A stretch of 6,690 bases of DNA from Deltaproteobacteria bacterium (GTDB taxonomy: Bacteria; Desulfobacterota; DAOWOC01): positions 1 to 6,690 of the forward strand of contig DAOWOC010000060.1 in NCBI GenBank assembly GCA_030642225.1. Reading direction: 5' to 3'. The translations under genes were made by a program, and so were the position numbers. The notes under the pieces are model-generated. The model did not search any database. It was not told where the DNA came from and saw nothing but the letters and a program-made list of their open reading frames with translations. Position 1 is the stretch's first letter, and every line of letters starts with the position of its first letter. Shown piece by piece: positions 6,648-6,690 of this stretch.

Positions 6648-6690
6648 GCCCTCGTAGCTCAGTCAGGATAGAGCACAGGATTCCTAATCC
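6648..6690 (+). tRNA. tRNA-Arg (anticodon CCU), 5' 43 nt only
   Basis: The gene is cut by the right edge. Seen are the 5' acceptor strand GCCCTCG (6648-6654), TA, a D-arm with GCTC/GAGC stem (6657-6660 and 6671-6674) around a 10-nt loop, then an anticodon stem CAGGA (6676-6680) and loop TTCCTAA (6681-6687). The loop puts the anticodon CCT at 6683-6685 with T33 before it and A37 after it, so it reads the AGG arginine codon. The 3' strand of the stem begins TCC before the edge. The T-arm and acceptor 3' side are outside the window, so intactness cannot be judged. Confidence 0.92.

Noticed and set aside
6104..6690. Functional link between TrmL and the nearby tRNA-Arg
   Set aside because: Known TrmL substrates are tRNA-Leu isoacceptors; adjacency to a tRNA-Arg(CCU) gene is more likely coincidence.

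Overview
The window is AT-rich bacterial chromosome from a Gram-negative organism. A TolC-like outer-membrane channel, a periplasmic adaptor and an RND inner-membrane pump only make sense with two membranes. The protein style (many Lys and Ile residues, with MoaA and TrmL sequences of ordinary bacterial type) would fit Desulfobacterota or a related anaerobic lineage. That placement is inference and was not tested by a search.

Left part, minus strand, read from right to left: a TetR-family regulator (4850-4197), a TolC-family outer-membrane factor (4204-2873), an HlyD/AcrA-type membrane fusion protein (2858-1725) and the N-terminal 576 residues of an HAE1-type RND permease (1728 to beyond position 1). 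Junctions are tight: an 8-nt overlap, a 14-nt gap and a 4-nt ATGA overlap. They form one operon encoding a complete tripartite efflux pump with its own regulator as first gene. An inverted repeat, TCTGAA-N6-TTCAGA (4871-4888), abuts a TATAAT box just upstream of tetR and is a good candidate autoregulatory operator.

Centre: a 191-nt AT-rich divergent region (4851-5041). It carries back-to-back promoter candidates whose -35 boxes lie in identical, inverted CTTGACT heptamers.

Right part, plus strand: moaA (GTP 3',8-cyclase of molybdenum cofactor synthesis, 5042-6040), trmL (tRNA wobble 2'-O-methyltransferase, 6104-6568), and the first 43 nt of a tRNA-Arg(CCU) gene (6648 onward) with a perfect TTGACA box upstream. 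No moa, mob or moe partner gene is present here, so moaA is separated from the rest of its pathway as far as this window shows.

All gene-free stretches are shorter than 300 nt. I see no CRISPR array, insertion sequence, transposase, or clearly novel system. The points most worth a second look are the Asp-Asn pair in the pump's proton relay, the altered hairpin-tip motif in the adaptor, the divergent control region, and the extra cysteines in the MoaA tail.
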